NCBI GenBank assembly: GCA_021464245.1
Contig: JADCRB010000162.1
Span: 903,476-967,475, forward strand
Reading direction: 5' to 3'
Origin: Carallia brachiata
Taxonomy: Eukaryota; Streptophyta; Magnoliopsida; Malpighiales; Rhizophoraceae
DNA: 64,000 bases
Position numbers and translations under genes: made by a program. The stretch's first letter is position 1. Each line of letters opens with the position of its first letter. The notes below the pieces were generated by a model, which searched no databases, was not told the origin of the DNA, and saw only the letters and a program-made list of their open reading frames with translations. Positions 33,461 to 46,342 of the stretch are shown piece after piece.

Positions 33461-35206
33461 CCTTCTTCAGCTTTGTTGGAGTATTCTTACTAGGCTAAGT
33501 CAGAAGAAAATAGAGGTGAGACCTGTGAGATCTAACTGCCGAAAATGTACTGTCTGGTTGTTGCAAGTTTAAATTATGTGTTGTGACTCAATAACCGACG
33601 TATGTGGCAGTTTTAATATTGGATCTAGCGTTTTGAGCCATCCACCACCTCTCTTGCCGTTGCTGTCGTCACCGCTGCCACCACCGGCACCGTCGCTGCC
33701 GTTGCAGCCTCCCTTCACTCTCTCCGCTAGATCCGGGCTCAAAACGGGTTCCCAAGGCCTCTCCACTATCAGCTATTGCGTTTTTTGTCATCTGCCGCCA
33801 TCTCCGTTGCCACCGCCACGTCCGCCATCGTCACTACCACATCCACTGCCGCTGCTGCCACCGGACTTCATCTCCGCCAAATTTGGATGCTGGGATGGAT
33901 TTTGCTAGTGTTTTTTGATATGAGGGCCATTTGATTGTTCAGTTTTTTTTTTTTTGTATTTCCTAGTCCAGTAATTAGGGAAATTGTTACCAAGCATACT
34001 CGGTCAATTTCTGTCACAAGTCTACTAGAATACGATATTTATTGTTATATACAGTTTATTTTAGTTAAATTAGTCTTATGTGAGATTTTAATTTTAAGTA
34101 AGTTTAGTTATGTATTGATGGGTACTTTTATTAAAGAGTTTTGTCTCAACGAGCCTATTAATGAATGGTTGTTGTGACCAAATTAGTGATGGACCATTTT
34201 GACCGTTTTATATTTCTATTTTGTATAGGTCTTGTTTACATTTTTACGTCGAATTTGTGTATGAGTTCATATTATATTAACACAACGATTTTTTCTGTGT
34301 TCACAAAAAAAAAAAAAAAGACGTGTGTTGAAATAGGTCAATTCCACCTGAGGAAAGACTTTCTCCACGAGAGAAAGCCCTTTCCAGACGGAGTACTGCA
34401 TCTCTGTCTTCTGCTTCACACAGCACGCACATCCATAGGCTATTTATAGCCTCAACAAGTCGGTGGCAAGTAGGATGGAGAAGCTTCAAGCATTATCAGC
34501 AACGACAACTTGAATATGTCGGCAATGCACCATCCACACAAAAACCAAAAAAATCTGTTTGGAGTTGCTGAAAGAAATTTCAAGATCTAATACCATAGCG
34601 ACGTCTCCAAAATATTTGCAAGAGGAAGAAGACGACCGCATAAACTTGTGGGGGTGAAAATAAGGGATATATAATTTTTTAGTTCTAAATTTTATATTTT
34701 TTTTATATAAGCTTTAAACCTTTCACATTTCATTTGAATTCTACACCTTTAGGTTTCTTACCAATTCAGTCATTCTATTTATAAAAAGTGATTAATTTAT
34801 TAATAAATGAGTTTAATTTAATGAAAATCATTAAAAAAAAGTTAAATAAATGAATTAAATATTTTTTTCATCAACAAATATACACATAAAATTTTTTTTT
34901 AATCAATAAAATACACAAATTAAAAATGCAAAGTGTATACTTTTTGATGGAAAAAATTTTCAATTAGTGTATTTAATTTTTTTTCAAATAATTTTTGTAA
35001 GATTAAAATTATTTTTAATATATTAATCACTTTTCGTTAACAAATGAACTTATGTGGTAACAAATCAAAATGTTTAAAATTTAAATAAAATTTTTAAAAA
35101 AATTTAGAATTCATATATAGTATAAAGGTTTAAGATTTAAAAATTGTATATTCCGTAAAAATAATTCTAGAACCTTTGTTTTGATTTTCATCATTGTATG
35201 GTCCAT
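33461..35206. other. Spacer between the inverted arms
   Basis: 33600-33900 is an unusual C-rich island (CCACCGCCACC-like triplets), much less AT-rich than its surroundings; open frames there give only low-complexity proline or glycine/serine runs. The rest is AT-rich. No gene is recognised. Confidence 0.45.
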
Positions 35207-35455
35207 CTACTTCAATTGAACAACTCGAATAGCTATTAGACTTTCAGATTCCGCCCAGATGCTTAGTAAAAACAAATTAGCTGCTTTCTGCACTGCAGTA
35301 CCGATTGCTCGAAGCTCAAGGAAATCAGCAGAAAAATCACCAACTAGCCTTTTTGTATATGTGAGCACCAACTCTCCATTGTAGACATAGAAACTCAACC
35401 CAATACCTCTCTTCATGTGGCCAAATGCGGCGTTAATCTTAATCTTAATGTGGCT
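35207..35455 (-). pseudogene. RNase H-like (RVT_3-type) domain fragment
   Basis: Minus-strand sequence INAAFGHMKRGIGLSFYVYN, then FSADFLELRAIGTAVQKA and IWAESESLIAI, matches the pattern of plant non-LTR retrotransposon or domesticated RNase H domains (INVDAA..., E-rich middle, ESD...). Upstream in-frame sequence gives HIKIK. The usual DAA reads NAA and the second conserved acidic segment reads ESES, so catalytic residues look lost. It is an isolated remnant; no reverse transcriptase was seen nearby. Confidence 0.55.
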
Positions 35456-36241
35456 GAAAGCGGGTGACGTTTAATGCCTTGGTTCTTGGCCTTTAGGGGG
35501 TTACAACAACTGGAGTTAAAGGGCTTGGCTTTAAGACTGTTCAAAAACAAAGATTTTTGAACAAATAGAAGGCGAATTTGGCTTCAAGGCTAATGCATTG
35601 GATACAAGACTTGAAGTATTTCAGATTTGTGGCATTACGTTCTGACAACATATCTATAACTCGGCAGATCATCCTTATTATTTTTTTTTTGACATAAAGG
35701 TAAAGATAATTCAACCACGATGAAAATCAAGATACAATAAATGTTCGAGGGCAGGTGGTGAATTGCTAACTCAGTCTACGGAATACAAACTATCCTTAAA
35801 CTGCTTTGCTTATTCAATCTGCCACTCTATTAGCCGTGCGTCTAATGACTCTAATAGACGCACGACAAGAAAGACATTTGGGTTGTTCCAATGCCCAGGA
35901 CGATATAATGGGTGTATCATGCATGGCCTTTGTTGTTTTAATTCTTTGAATATGTTTTTCTTTTTCTATTTTTTTAGTCTTAGATTTGTAACCAATAATT
36001 GTTTTGATATAATGCACGAAGCGTAACACTTCAAACTCCCTCAATTTTTTCTATTATTGAAAATTTTCAACAAAAAAAATGTTACATTTCACCATCCCAA
36101 TTACAACACATTGTGTTCTAACAAACATTGTGTTCTATGAAAGAGATATAGTTTGAAAAAAGTGCTTACTAATTTTATTTATTATTATTATGTGAGTAAA
36201 TTTTTTTCGTGATCCAATACCACACAAGCTAATTTTTGATT

Positions 36242-36390
36242 TTTTTGTTTTAAGTAGACCTCACTCATTATGTGGTGTAAAATTATCAGTAAGTCATATT
36301 CACTAAAAAAGTAATTTTTTATTTTAAGTAAATCTCACTTATTATATAGTGTAAAATTATCAGTAAGTTATATTTATTAAAAAAGTGAGT
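36242..36390. repeat. 74-bp imperfect tandem duplication
   Basis: Two adjacent units share TTTTAAGTA, CTCACTNATTAT, GTGTAAAATTATCAGTAAGT and AAAAAAGT in the same spacing. Confidence 0.75.
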
Positions 36391-36792
36391 CAAATATCTT
36401 TTAAAAAAAGTTAATTATAAAAAAAGAATCATGTTAAATATTGAGCTATAGTCACTTCCACTTGGTGTTTGCTTCACCCTTTGCAACCTATTAATTGATG
36501 TTTAATACTCGGCAGGACATGTATTGACAATTTTGCTGCAAAAGAAATTGAGTGGCAAATTTTAAAATCTGATTAGACACAAAACCTAAGGACATTTATC
36601 TCACTTTAATTTTATTCCAACATAACCTAAGAACATTCCAACAAGGCTGAAGAACAGAGAGCATACATGTTGTGTATCAAGCCACAACAACATTAAAAGC
36701 ACATTGTTGGCTAATTTATTACATTTCTTCATGTTCCATAAAACTTCTTTATTAATTCTAGCATTTTAACTTAAAATTTCGTCTTTTGATCT

Positions 36793-39700
36793 CTAGAGAT
36801 TTAACGAACGGAGATCAGCATAGTACTGAGCTATCCATCCTTTAATTATCTCAACTTCAGTCTTTCGCTGCTGATCAGCCATTCCGGATCACTGGCGATG
36901 CTGGAAGTATATCCAGTGCGTGAGACCCTGCGAGAGAATTCATACATTATTAATTAAAGCCACTAAGATGTACACAAATGATCATCCGATGATGATTTCT
37001 CAAAAGTATGTACCGTTGATAGTTTTAAGAGCAACGATAGTGTCTGATATGTTCTCTAACCCTACATATAAACACCAAAGATAGAAAACCAGTTAAAGTT
37101 GTAAATGATTTTGTGAATGTCCACATTAGCTAATTAATATAAATTTGAGGGATTTTTTTTTTTTTTGTTACCCGCCACTGCTCCAAGGGTCTCTCAATCC
37201 ATTGGAGAAGATAATGTTGCTCCCAAACCTTCGAAGGACCAGTTTATAGTCCTGCAATTTGCCATAGGGAAAAAAAAAGTTATAAGAGGCTTTTCCATAA
37301 CTTGAGAGATAGCTCAAACCACATAATACTGTAGTTAATTTATTGTTGTGAAAAACCTCAATGGCCAATTAGTTTCATGGTAGAGTTACTAAGGTTTTAT
37401 TTTTATTTTTTGAGCCAGTGATACTGATAAAAATATTTTAAAAATTAATGCTAATAGTATGTATCAATAAATCTTTTCCAGATTTTACTCAATTTGAATA
37501 ACCGAGTGATTAACTGAAAATTTCGGATTGATTTTAACTAACCAAAATTTTGGTTTGATTTTATTTTTCAATTTTGCATAACTAAAATTCAGTTTAGTTT
37601 CAATTTTGGCAGTTTATTCGATTAACTGCGAACATCTCATCTATATGTATGATACAATATTTAAGATGCTTGGAAACAGTCAAATAATTGATCTTGGCAA
37701 ATTGCTAAAAAAAAAAAAAAATAAAGCAAATAAATTAACGTACAAATCCTCCATAATAGGTGGTGACCCAATATGGTCGAGGAGGGACACCGTAGGCACT
37801 TTGGCATTGCTTGATATAGCTTTGTAGATCGAATGGGACTGTAGGAAACATAGTCTCATTGTTCGTGGCCATGGGAATCACAAGCTCACTACATTCCTAA
37901 AATTGTCAAAGCACACAGTAGCACCTTGAGAATTTATGTCATTACACAATTAAATCAAGTTAAAGAAATTCTTTCCACAGAAAACAATAAAGGAAAGGAG
38001 TTTTTCAACCCCACTAGCCACCCTCTAAATTAAAAGAAACTATTAGACAAACGGGTTCCAATACATGATCAGAAGATTTGGTTAGATTACAGTCAAAATT
38101 TACGTTTTTTTTTTAAAATTTCATAAACTAAACTCTAAATGTATTTGGTGTTACTTTAAACCTTGATTTAAATGAATTCAAAAAAAAAAAAAATACTAAA
38201 GTATTACGGATAATTTCTGATCAAATCTTCTAGCCATAAACATTTACCGTAGATGGCTCATTGCATTCTCTATGGAATCAGCCTATCACATGATAAATTT
38301 TTAGGTAGGTTCAGACCATGCTTTATTTTCTTTACCTGCCAGCCAAGAAAGCCAAGAGTAGTCTCTGATGGAGTAGAGGTGGGTTAATATAGCATGTCTT
38401 ATTTGCAATAATACCAACAGAATCTGTGAATATTTGTGCAAATGCAACAACACCCCCAAATATTTTTTCCAGAATATGATTGGTTCCAGAAGCAGCAGCT
38501 CCATCTATCCCTTTGCAAACTGCATTTACTGGATAGTACGGCGGTTGATCATATTGTGCTGCCCGAGCATATGCAGAGGTTAGGAAGTCCGTGAGCTCAG
38601 AAATATCCTGCAAGGGACTGTTCAATAAAAATGGAAAAAACAAGAACAAAAAAAACAAGAAGTTGACATTTTTAGTGTTGTAAAGGTTGAATATTCCTTA
38701 AATAATGCAGAATATACATAAATTGGAGGAAGTTTGTATATGCATTTACTTGCAAGTATTAAACATCTTGCTAAGAGTAGAGAGGCCATGCGGCTGCGAA
38801 GCAAGTTTATTAATTTCAGACCATGATTGTCGTATGGTTTTGTAGCATGTTTCACTTGCTTCCTGCATACAGAATATATCATATATTAAACTCTAACAGT
38901 ATATATAACAGACGAATAATAGTCACTACGAATATGAATACACATTATGGGAAGCAAATTGATGAAGATTGACATATATTACTCTGAAATCCTTTGTGAC
39001 AACCAAAGCGTATGCCTCAGGTGACGTTAAACCCACATAGTAAAGGACTGGAGCTGATGATGCTAGAGCTCCAAGAGCAACGTGGGGAAATTTTAGCCGA
39101 AGATTCGCAGCAAGGACTAGCAACAGAGAAAATCAATGAGCTGACCCAGCTAGAACTTTTGATGTTGTTAGAATGTCGGAGAATACGAATGTGATTTTAT
39201 ACTTACTGCCCCCATATGATCCTCCGACGACGATCACCGGAGAATAATGGGCATTTAGCTTCTTCTTCAAATATAAGATAATCGTTGCATAATCTGCTAA
39301 TGCTTGATCCGTATTGAAATACCCGCGAAGGTTTGCATGTTTTAGGGCATATGTAAACGATCCAAATGGTACTGATTGTCCATAGAATCTATGCTGCGGA
39401 AAAGTATCAAAGATTCATTAGCCCATAAACATTCCGCCAAACCCGTTGGTTTATACATAGAAAAAAAAAAATACACACACACACACACACACACACACGC
39501 GAGGTCTAACTGAATATGCATGTAGGTTAAATAACCATGAAACTCTACCATGTGTGCACTTTTTTCATATTTTTTTTTGCATATTGCATTTGAATTACTT
39601 GTACAATCAGTGAATCTCGAGTACATTGTGTAATTATTAGTAAAAGGAATTAAAATTTCCAAAAAAATTATTATTTTATTATAAATGACGTCATTATTGA

Positions 39701-40491
39701 CATCACTTACTTGGGCATCGCCGTGTCAAAAAGGTAAGTCTAGTAGTGGGACTCAAATTAATTATAGCGAAAAGCAAAATCAATCAAAGATTTGAAGTTT
39801 TAATAATTGTATGCCTATAATTTCATATGGAAAATGGTACAAGCGAAGTTCTAACGACTGATTGCATGTATCGAATAATGCTTTCGTGACGTCATGAGGC
39901 ATGTCGTGCATAATGCCATGAAAGCAGTTGTTATTTAAAGTTAACAGATGCATTGATTAATATATTTATGATGTATTTTTCTCTAAATAAAAAAAAAAAA
40001 AAGTCTTCGTATGCTTTCATGACATCATGAGGCATGTCAAAGAGTAATATGTCGCGCAAGTTGCAAATAAATATAATTTACCTCAATATACACTAGGAGA
40101 GCCTTGAATTGAGCAGCATTATCAGGGAGAAATCCATGTTAGGCACATCTGATCCAGTGGATTTTCTTCACCCATATACACAAAGATTGGGGCTCTTGCA
40201 TCAGCACCACCCCAGTACTTGAAATTAATGATATACCTTTGCTTGAAGGTGGTGTAGCTTTCAGGCCTGTAGTTGAAGTGATCAAGTGTTTGTTTATAGT
40301 AAAATGTCTTGAAGTCCTTTGCATCGGTTGCCGGCGCTGTCTGAGGGTGTGGCTGGACTTTGAGAAGGAAATGACTAAGCCGCGGAAATGGGGTGCCTGA
40401 GGAATTACTTGCGGCAATAATGTTTACAAAGTGAAGAGTAGCAATGTTAGTGGAAGCCATTGAAATGGAAGTATTGAACTCATGGTAGTTA
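36793..40491 (-). pseudogene. S28 carboxypeptidase pseudogene (gene 3)
   Basis: All nine S28 exons can be found, with [14 protein letters not shown] and GSHALD still present, but the frame is broken repeatedly relative to gene 2. In the signal peptide a one-base deletion and an in-frame TAA follow [14 protein letters not shown]; an alternative ATG further in ([11 protein letters not shown]) restores the frame for exon 1. Near the end of exon 1, after NPLDQ, two single-base deletions lead to a stop. In exon 5 one base is lost after INPP. At the start of exon 8 two bases are missing. In exon 9 two further single-base losses give an early TGA. Splice sites look normal. The many independent lesions make an assembly error an unlikely sole cause. 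Confidence 0.9.
39473..39498. repeat. (CA)n microsatellite
   Basis: Thirteen AC units, in intron 1 of the S28 pseudogene. Confidence 0.95.
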
Positions 40492-41100
40492 ATTAATCGG
40501 CTCAAGTGTTGAGATTTCCACGGGAAAGCTTTGTGCCTAACACACCCATATAAATATAGCACGCAATATTACTTAGTCTTCCAGGCAGGGCCACGTCGTC
40601 ATATTGTTTTGATTTGGTCATGGCACAAAACTAATTTTTTTTACAAAAATATAATGAAAATTTGATGTCAATGCGCAGGGCAAGAAAATTGTATTGATTG
40701 ATTGGATCATTGAGTGGTGCTTGCATATAAACTGGCTATATTTGTAAAGAAATGTTTTTAGAAGATGAGTTTTACTTGAGATTCTAAGCATTATGCAGGT
40801 ATATGCTGAATTGCTGATTGAGTCTAATAGTTTGTTACGAAATGTCACACCAAATGAAAAACTCAAGTTATGATATCATATTATATATGTGCTCTTCAAC
40901 ATTCTTTAATACAATAATTGAATATCCGTCCAGCACCTGTTACAATTGAAATTAAATTAACGCAGTCAAACTAACATATTAGACTCAATTGGCACATTGC
41001 TTAATTGAGACTTAAAGTGGAAGATCTCAAATGCACATGACCAAGTTATCATATACCATGTTCTAAATTCTGATACGACTCTAAAATTTTAATCATTTGA

Positions 41101-44100
41101 CACTTCAACTCACAAGTTAGTATAAAATATGGTATAGATATTGGTATTTAGTTTTTAGATAAAAGAAATTGTATGCTCAGAATAATTTGTTCGTGTATCA
41201 ACCGACTGAAATATATTTAGCTTTAGGGAAGATAATAATTGTAGAAACTTTTTTGTTATATAGCTCATGCAGAAGAGCAAGCTATAATTTAATAGAGTTA
41301 AACTTCAATCACAGGCCAATCAAGGTGTTTAAATTCCTGAATGATCACTTGCTGGTTCTTAATCTGGAGTACTATAATCATCACTCCCTCAGGGAACACA
41401 TATGAAGTACTTATTTGACCGAGTTCATGAGCATTAATGGATCATTCCAGGATTTAATATTACCAAAGTCCACCTACGTAAGCACGAGTAGATTGTTCTA
41501 ATTGTTAACTAGATCAACCTAGTCTAAAGGAATTTCTAGTTGATTTCATCAGAAGTTTATCTTTCCCCCTTTTTTCTGATATCCTGACTGCTTCAAAAGC
41601 ATTTATGTTTTCCTAAGCAGCACTTTATGAAAAAATTCCAATATATCATTGGTTTTATCCATTTGGAGTAGTTCTACATTTTTCATAACTTTGGCATTTT
41701 TAGGAAAAAAAATTGGAACCTTAAAATTTCATATCATGATCACAAAATTTTGAGTGTTGCTAATGTGTTTATGTCAGTGTGATTAGAGAAAGGATTATGC
41801 TAACAAACACATAAGTATTGGAGGAAGCAAAATGGCATAAGAAGAGTAGTAAGTTAACTATCAAGCAAAGCAGATGGATGCAATGAGGGTTTATTGACAG
41901 TCAACTCCTAGAGGCTGCTATGGTTAATCAAAAATGAATCAAATGATGAGATGTTTAGAAAGCTAGATGTGTCTAGTTTCTAGTGGCACTAGCTAGACAT
42001 TAATTAAGACATATGGACAAAAACATGACTAAAATACTGAAACGTGACAAAGCTGTTAGGACAAACTGCTTTGATCAAATTCCAGAAGATCGAAGCCACA
42101 GACAGCTAGAGCTTAATCAACTATCTATGGTTGGAAAGATAATTCTCTCTCATATTGTGTATATTGTAGCTACTCACTAGGTTGTTGCACTTATTCTACA
42201 ATTTTTAACATTTCTCAACTAGTTTTTTATTGGTTAGCCATACTTCAATGTTCATGAATTTTTAGAAGTTTTTGGGGTATCACATTATAGTATTTATTTT
42301 TATTATTAGCATTCCACTAGACTTTTCGTATTCGCAATCAGGTTTGTGAAAATTTTCATAGTACTTATTTTTATTTTGAGTTGTTAATTAAAGGCCTAGA
42401 TTTATTGATGATTTGAGTTTCTATTTCGAGATTATAAATTTTATTATTATGGATTTTGTTGGTAATATGTCTCATTGCATTGTGAATGTCATTGCTTATA
42501 TTCTGCCATGAAACGTGAGATATCATTATCATTTTCAGGTTCAAGTTGCCCTTGATAGAATAACTGCCTTAGATAGCATGCCCGTCACAACCCGAAATCA
42601 CGGCCCCTATCTCGACGATATAGGATCAACAAACGAAATTATAAGGGATTTGAACGTAAAACAAGAAAGAAGATTGCGATAATTGATTGAGAACTCTTAA
42701 GATGAAGACCTTGAAATGTGAACTTAAACTCAAAAAAAACTGAACTTCTATAAATTATTGTGTTTGATCGCTCTTTCTAGCTTTTGTTATTATTTGTTGT
42801 GCTTATTATTTGTTTACTGCTTATAATTGTAGTTGATCATTTGGGATTGAATTGATGCTAGTTGAGTGATTTTAACCTTTTAAACTCAATTTACAACCCT
42901 CTTGAATTTCGTTAGGGACCGACTCAAAATTCTCATGAAACAACAAGCATGATCTACTTATCAGCTTAGCCGGTGATACCCACCTCCAATATTGTAATGT
43001 CTCGTAAAAGTTTCCTTTGAAGTAAAATCAATTTTTTATCAGCAATGTCCATAACTATTAACTACTCATGCATTGAAAGTTTCCGTCGAAAAGGACCTTT
43101 TACCAAACTGATTATAATTAATTATAATAAGATATATGGAGCAGATAGAATTAATTAATTAATCAATCGTGAAGTAGACGATTAAACAAACTTACGGTAG
43201 TAGCAAGATGCATTCTCAGTTAGCTTCGTCCCACACGCAGAGGGAGGTTAACGAAAACCATTGATCAACTCTTTGCCAGTATTAAGAGACATTTTCAAAA
43301 GGGCAAAAACTAGATTATACATGGGGCGAGACACTGGGAAATGGAACGGGTGAGGTGGCAGCATAGGTCCCACGCAAGTCTTCTGCTATTTTTCTTTTTA
43401 TGAAAAGCTCATAAGGTGTATATAACTAAGATAAATATACAAGAGGATGACAAAATTGTATATATAATCTTTAAAAAAGTTATTAATGGCTTGTACGTGC
43501 AAATTCAACTTACCCTATGCGCACATGCTCATGTTGTTCAATAAAAAATGAAAATAAAAACAAAAAGACAAAAGCACGGATTCTATGCCGGACTAATGTC
43601 TATCATGTCATTTATCTCTGTCTCCAATCTGTGTTTACGTAACTAAACTCTTTAGAAAGTCACTTATTATTATAACTTAATCAACACCGTACGAGGTACA
43701 GAATGCTTTACACTCCAAATACATATAATTATCATCAGCGTCATTAGCATCTATATGACTTTGAAACAGTCATATAGTTAGACATTGACACAACACAATC
43801 AGTCGTATATATTAACACAACTGCGGAATGTGATTAGGGGGAGCATAGGACATCTAATTGTATTTTTCCTATAGAATATATTCCTTATTTATTTTTTGAA
43901 TTTTTTTTAATAAAATGAAAGAATAAAATTAATCTCTCTTAATCTCACAAGAAAACATTACGCAATTGAAAGACCAAACTCCATGAGAATGATTGCAAGC
44001 CCATTCCACGGTCTCTTAGCAAAGCCATACGCAGTCCACGTACTTTAGAGGTAAGTTGTCAACTAACGCCACAAATTCGGACCATGACCCATATTTACAT

Positions 44101-45435
44101 GGGTTATGCCCAGGCACAGCACATGAGCTAGAAGTCGTTAGCCCAATCTAAGCCTTAATTAGAATAAGGTCATGTCCGGCACCACCACTCCTGGTTGTTC
44201 ATGCTGGGGCCGTAAAAAGTCATGGGCCAGGGCCGCCAGGCTACGGATTGCCTGCCTGTATTACATGTCTGGCACAAGAACAATAAGAATGTGAGATGTC
44301 ATGTAGAGGACCCACCTGGAGTGAAAGGTTGGTAGTTAAAATTTTCAGCTGAGAGATTTGTGGTTTGATCGATAATTATCTCTCTCATCAATCTCCACTA
44401 AAATAGAAAAAAAAAAAAAAAAGAATGTCATGTTTTTTCCTTCTTCTGTTTGTTTTTTATTTCTTTTTAATTTTCTTCTTCTATCTATGCGTGGTTAGCA
44501 ATTTTTGGTACCATCGGCTTCCTACCTTGAATATAATACAATAGTTGGAAATTTTTTTATAAAAAATAAACTTTTAAAGGATTGAAGGCAAAATCTTGAT
44601 TTTTGCCACATATATATAATATTTTTCAATAAATTTTTTATTTTTCCTCCTATAATTAAAAAAATAATGTATTGTTTTATGTTGCAATAAATATCTTATA
44701 AAGAAATTTTAAAACACACACACACACACACACATATAGATATATATATATATATGTAATTGAAAATAATAAGTTTTACAAGAAAAAAATTATAATAATT
44801 ATTTTTAATGTTTGATGTATATCCGACACATTAACCAAAAATTTCCCATAAGGATGAATTTTTTTGGATATGTTTGACTAAAAGCTTCCCACCCTTATAG
44901 GGCTTTGCAGCTAGAATCAAATTTGCCACGGAAAAGAAGCATCTAATAAGATTTGGCAAACTCGCTAGTACAACATTGCAAGTACCATACACTATTGGAT
45001 GTCTAGATATTCGGATCTCAATTCTCTCAAACATCAAGAAGAAGCTTTTAATTTTTATTCTTACAAAACCAACAGTATATATGAACCAAAACTAAGATAC
45101 GTCGTTCAAGCTCAACAAATGTTAAGGAAACATCATGTCGGGAGGGAAAAATGGAACTCCAGCAACAATTTTCACTTGCCAAACTCATTCTCGTCTGTCA
45201 GGGGATGGTGTATTTTGCACGAAGACACACTAAAAAGGAAATCTTATGCTAATGGATGGCGAGCACCCGGTATGCAAGTTAAAGAATCCAAGACTTGGCT
45301 TGCTTCAGTGTGTAAATCGTGACAAATATTCACTGCCCAGTAATAGTTGCTGCTCCGGTGCACCAGCCAGAAGCAGATTGAGCAAACTTCCGTACTGCCA
45401 TTGATTAAACTAACACTGATAACTAGGACCATTTG
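41101..45435. other. Intergenic DNA without recognisable genes
   Basis: AT-rich sequence with an (AC)n/(AT)n microsatellite at 44713-44755. Around 42540-42680 a plus-strand stretch (LDSMPVTTRNHGPYLDDIG) is less AT-rich and may be a transposon relic, but I cannot assign it. An open frame at 44999-45322 has no family features. Confidence 0.4.
44713..44755. repeat. Compound (AC)n(AT)n microsatellite
   Basis: About eleven AC units followed by an AT run. Intergenic. Confidence 0.9.
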
Positions 45436-46342
45436 TCAATCCGAACCAACATCAACCCCTCTTTTCTTTAAGAATTCCTTGGCCTCAGCAATGTCCTACA
45501 AAGATAAGCAAAAGTGATCAGTGCTTACAGAGCGATGCTGGTCACATTTTAATTAAAAAAAAAAAGGCTAGAACCACGTTGACACATGTAGGAGCTAACC
45601 CACCTAAGGCAAGAGAAAATGTCAAACACCTCTCTTCACCAAGCCTTATTTTTATTAGCTAAATATTTCAGTACAGACGCTGCACATAGTAGTGTTCCCC
45701 TCCTAAGTCCTACAATAAAGTAAATGCTAATTAAATACAGATGTAATACCCATTTTCAATGCTTTAGATGTGCTAGAGAACAATAATCAAATTTGAAACT
45801 GCCTTTTGAAATTATGAGGGAGTTGAATGATCTCTGAAAGGTACCACAGACATCAAACACAAAATACAAAGAAAATTAATTTTGCGGAAAATGCACATTC
45901 ATAAAGGGTTAACAAACACGACTAGCTATAGGAACGCCATTATAAAATCAAATAAGTCAATTGTGATATTGCAGAAGAAAACAAAGGAGGTAAACACGAC
46001 TTATGAAACACTATAATGAAAACACAAAGGAACAGCTATTACCTGCTTCAATAAAACTGCCTCTTGGGGACAGGCAGGGAATTGCATCAATCCAACTCCA
46101 ACCATTAATAGACCATAGCATCCTAATGATACAACCAAATACAGGGGTAGCTGGGAAGAAAACAACAAACAGTAAACAGTAAGCATCATCTAGGATGATC
46201 ATATGGATCAGCACAGCATTGACTTAGGAAGGTGACTCACCAACCAAGTATAGCTATGTGGAACAATAGACATTTGCAAGAGGCCAATCCAAAAGGCAGC
46301 AATGGCTACCAGCAGTGCTGTGATCTTCACTATATGCTTCAT
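45436..46342 (-). CDS. DPM3: Dolichol-phosphate mannose synthase subunit 3 (DPM3)
   Basis: Small ER membrane protein that anchors the catalytic DPM1 subunit of dolichol-phosphate mannose synthase, which supplies mannose for N-glycosylation and GPI anchors. Three coding exons join in phase: 46342-46241 (34 codons), 46150-46043 (36 codons) and 45495-45436 (19 codons plus TGA). They give 89 residues, the normal plant length. The N-terminus MKHIVKITALLVAIAAFWIG starts the first membrane segment; LPLYLVVSLGCYGLLMVGVG is the second; the soluble tail (CPQEAVLL, DIAEAKEFLKKRGVDVGSD) carries the conserved DPM1-binding part. All splice sites are GT-AG. A non-coding first exon lies about 1.2 kb upstream. 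Each exon is too short to be noticed as an ORF alone. Confidence 0.95.

Larger units (their letters stand above)
36650..41100 (-). repeat. Right arm of the large inverted duplication (S28 locus)
   Basis: Reverse complement counterpart of 27600-33460. It holds the S28 pseudogene, its promoter (TATA motif near 40551-40560) and upstream DNA to about 41100. The introns contain different insertions, including a (CA)n microsatellite at 39473-39498. Confidence 0.85.

Noticed and set aside
33569..33908. Proline-rich or Gly/Ser-rich frames on both strands
   Set aside because: Composition of the C-rich island explains them; no domain is visible.
39700..40030. Possible separate element in intron 1 of the S28 pseudogene with repeated GCTTTCATGACATCATGAGGCATG-like blocks
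   Set aside because: Two similar blocks are visible (near 39880 and 40010), but no borders or coding capacity could be defined.
44999..45432. 107-codon plus and 62-codon minus frames downstream of DPM3
   Set aside because: No recognisable family, no splice partners, and only partly beyond the DPM3 3' end; size is near that expected by chance.
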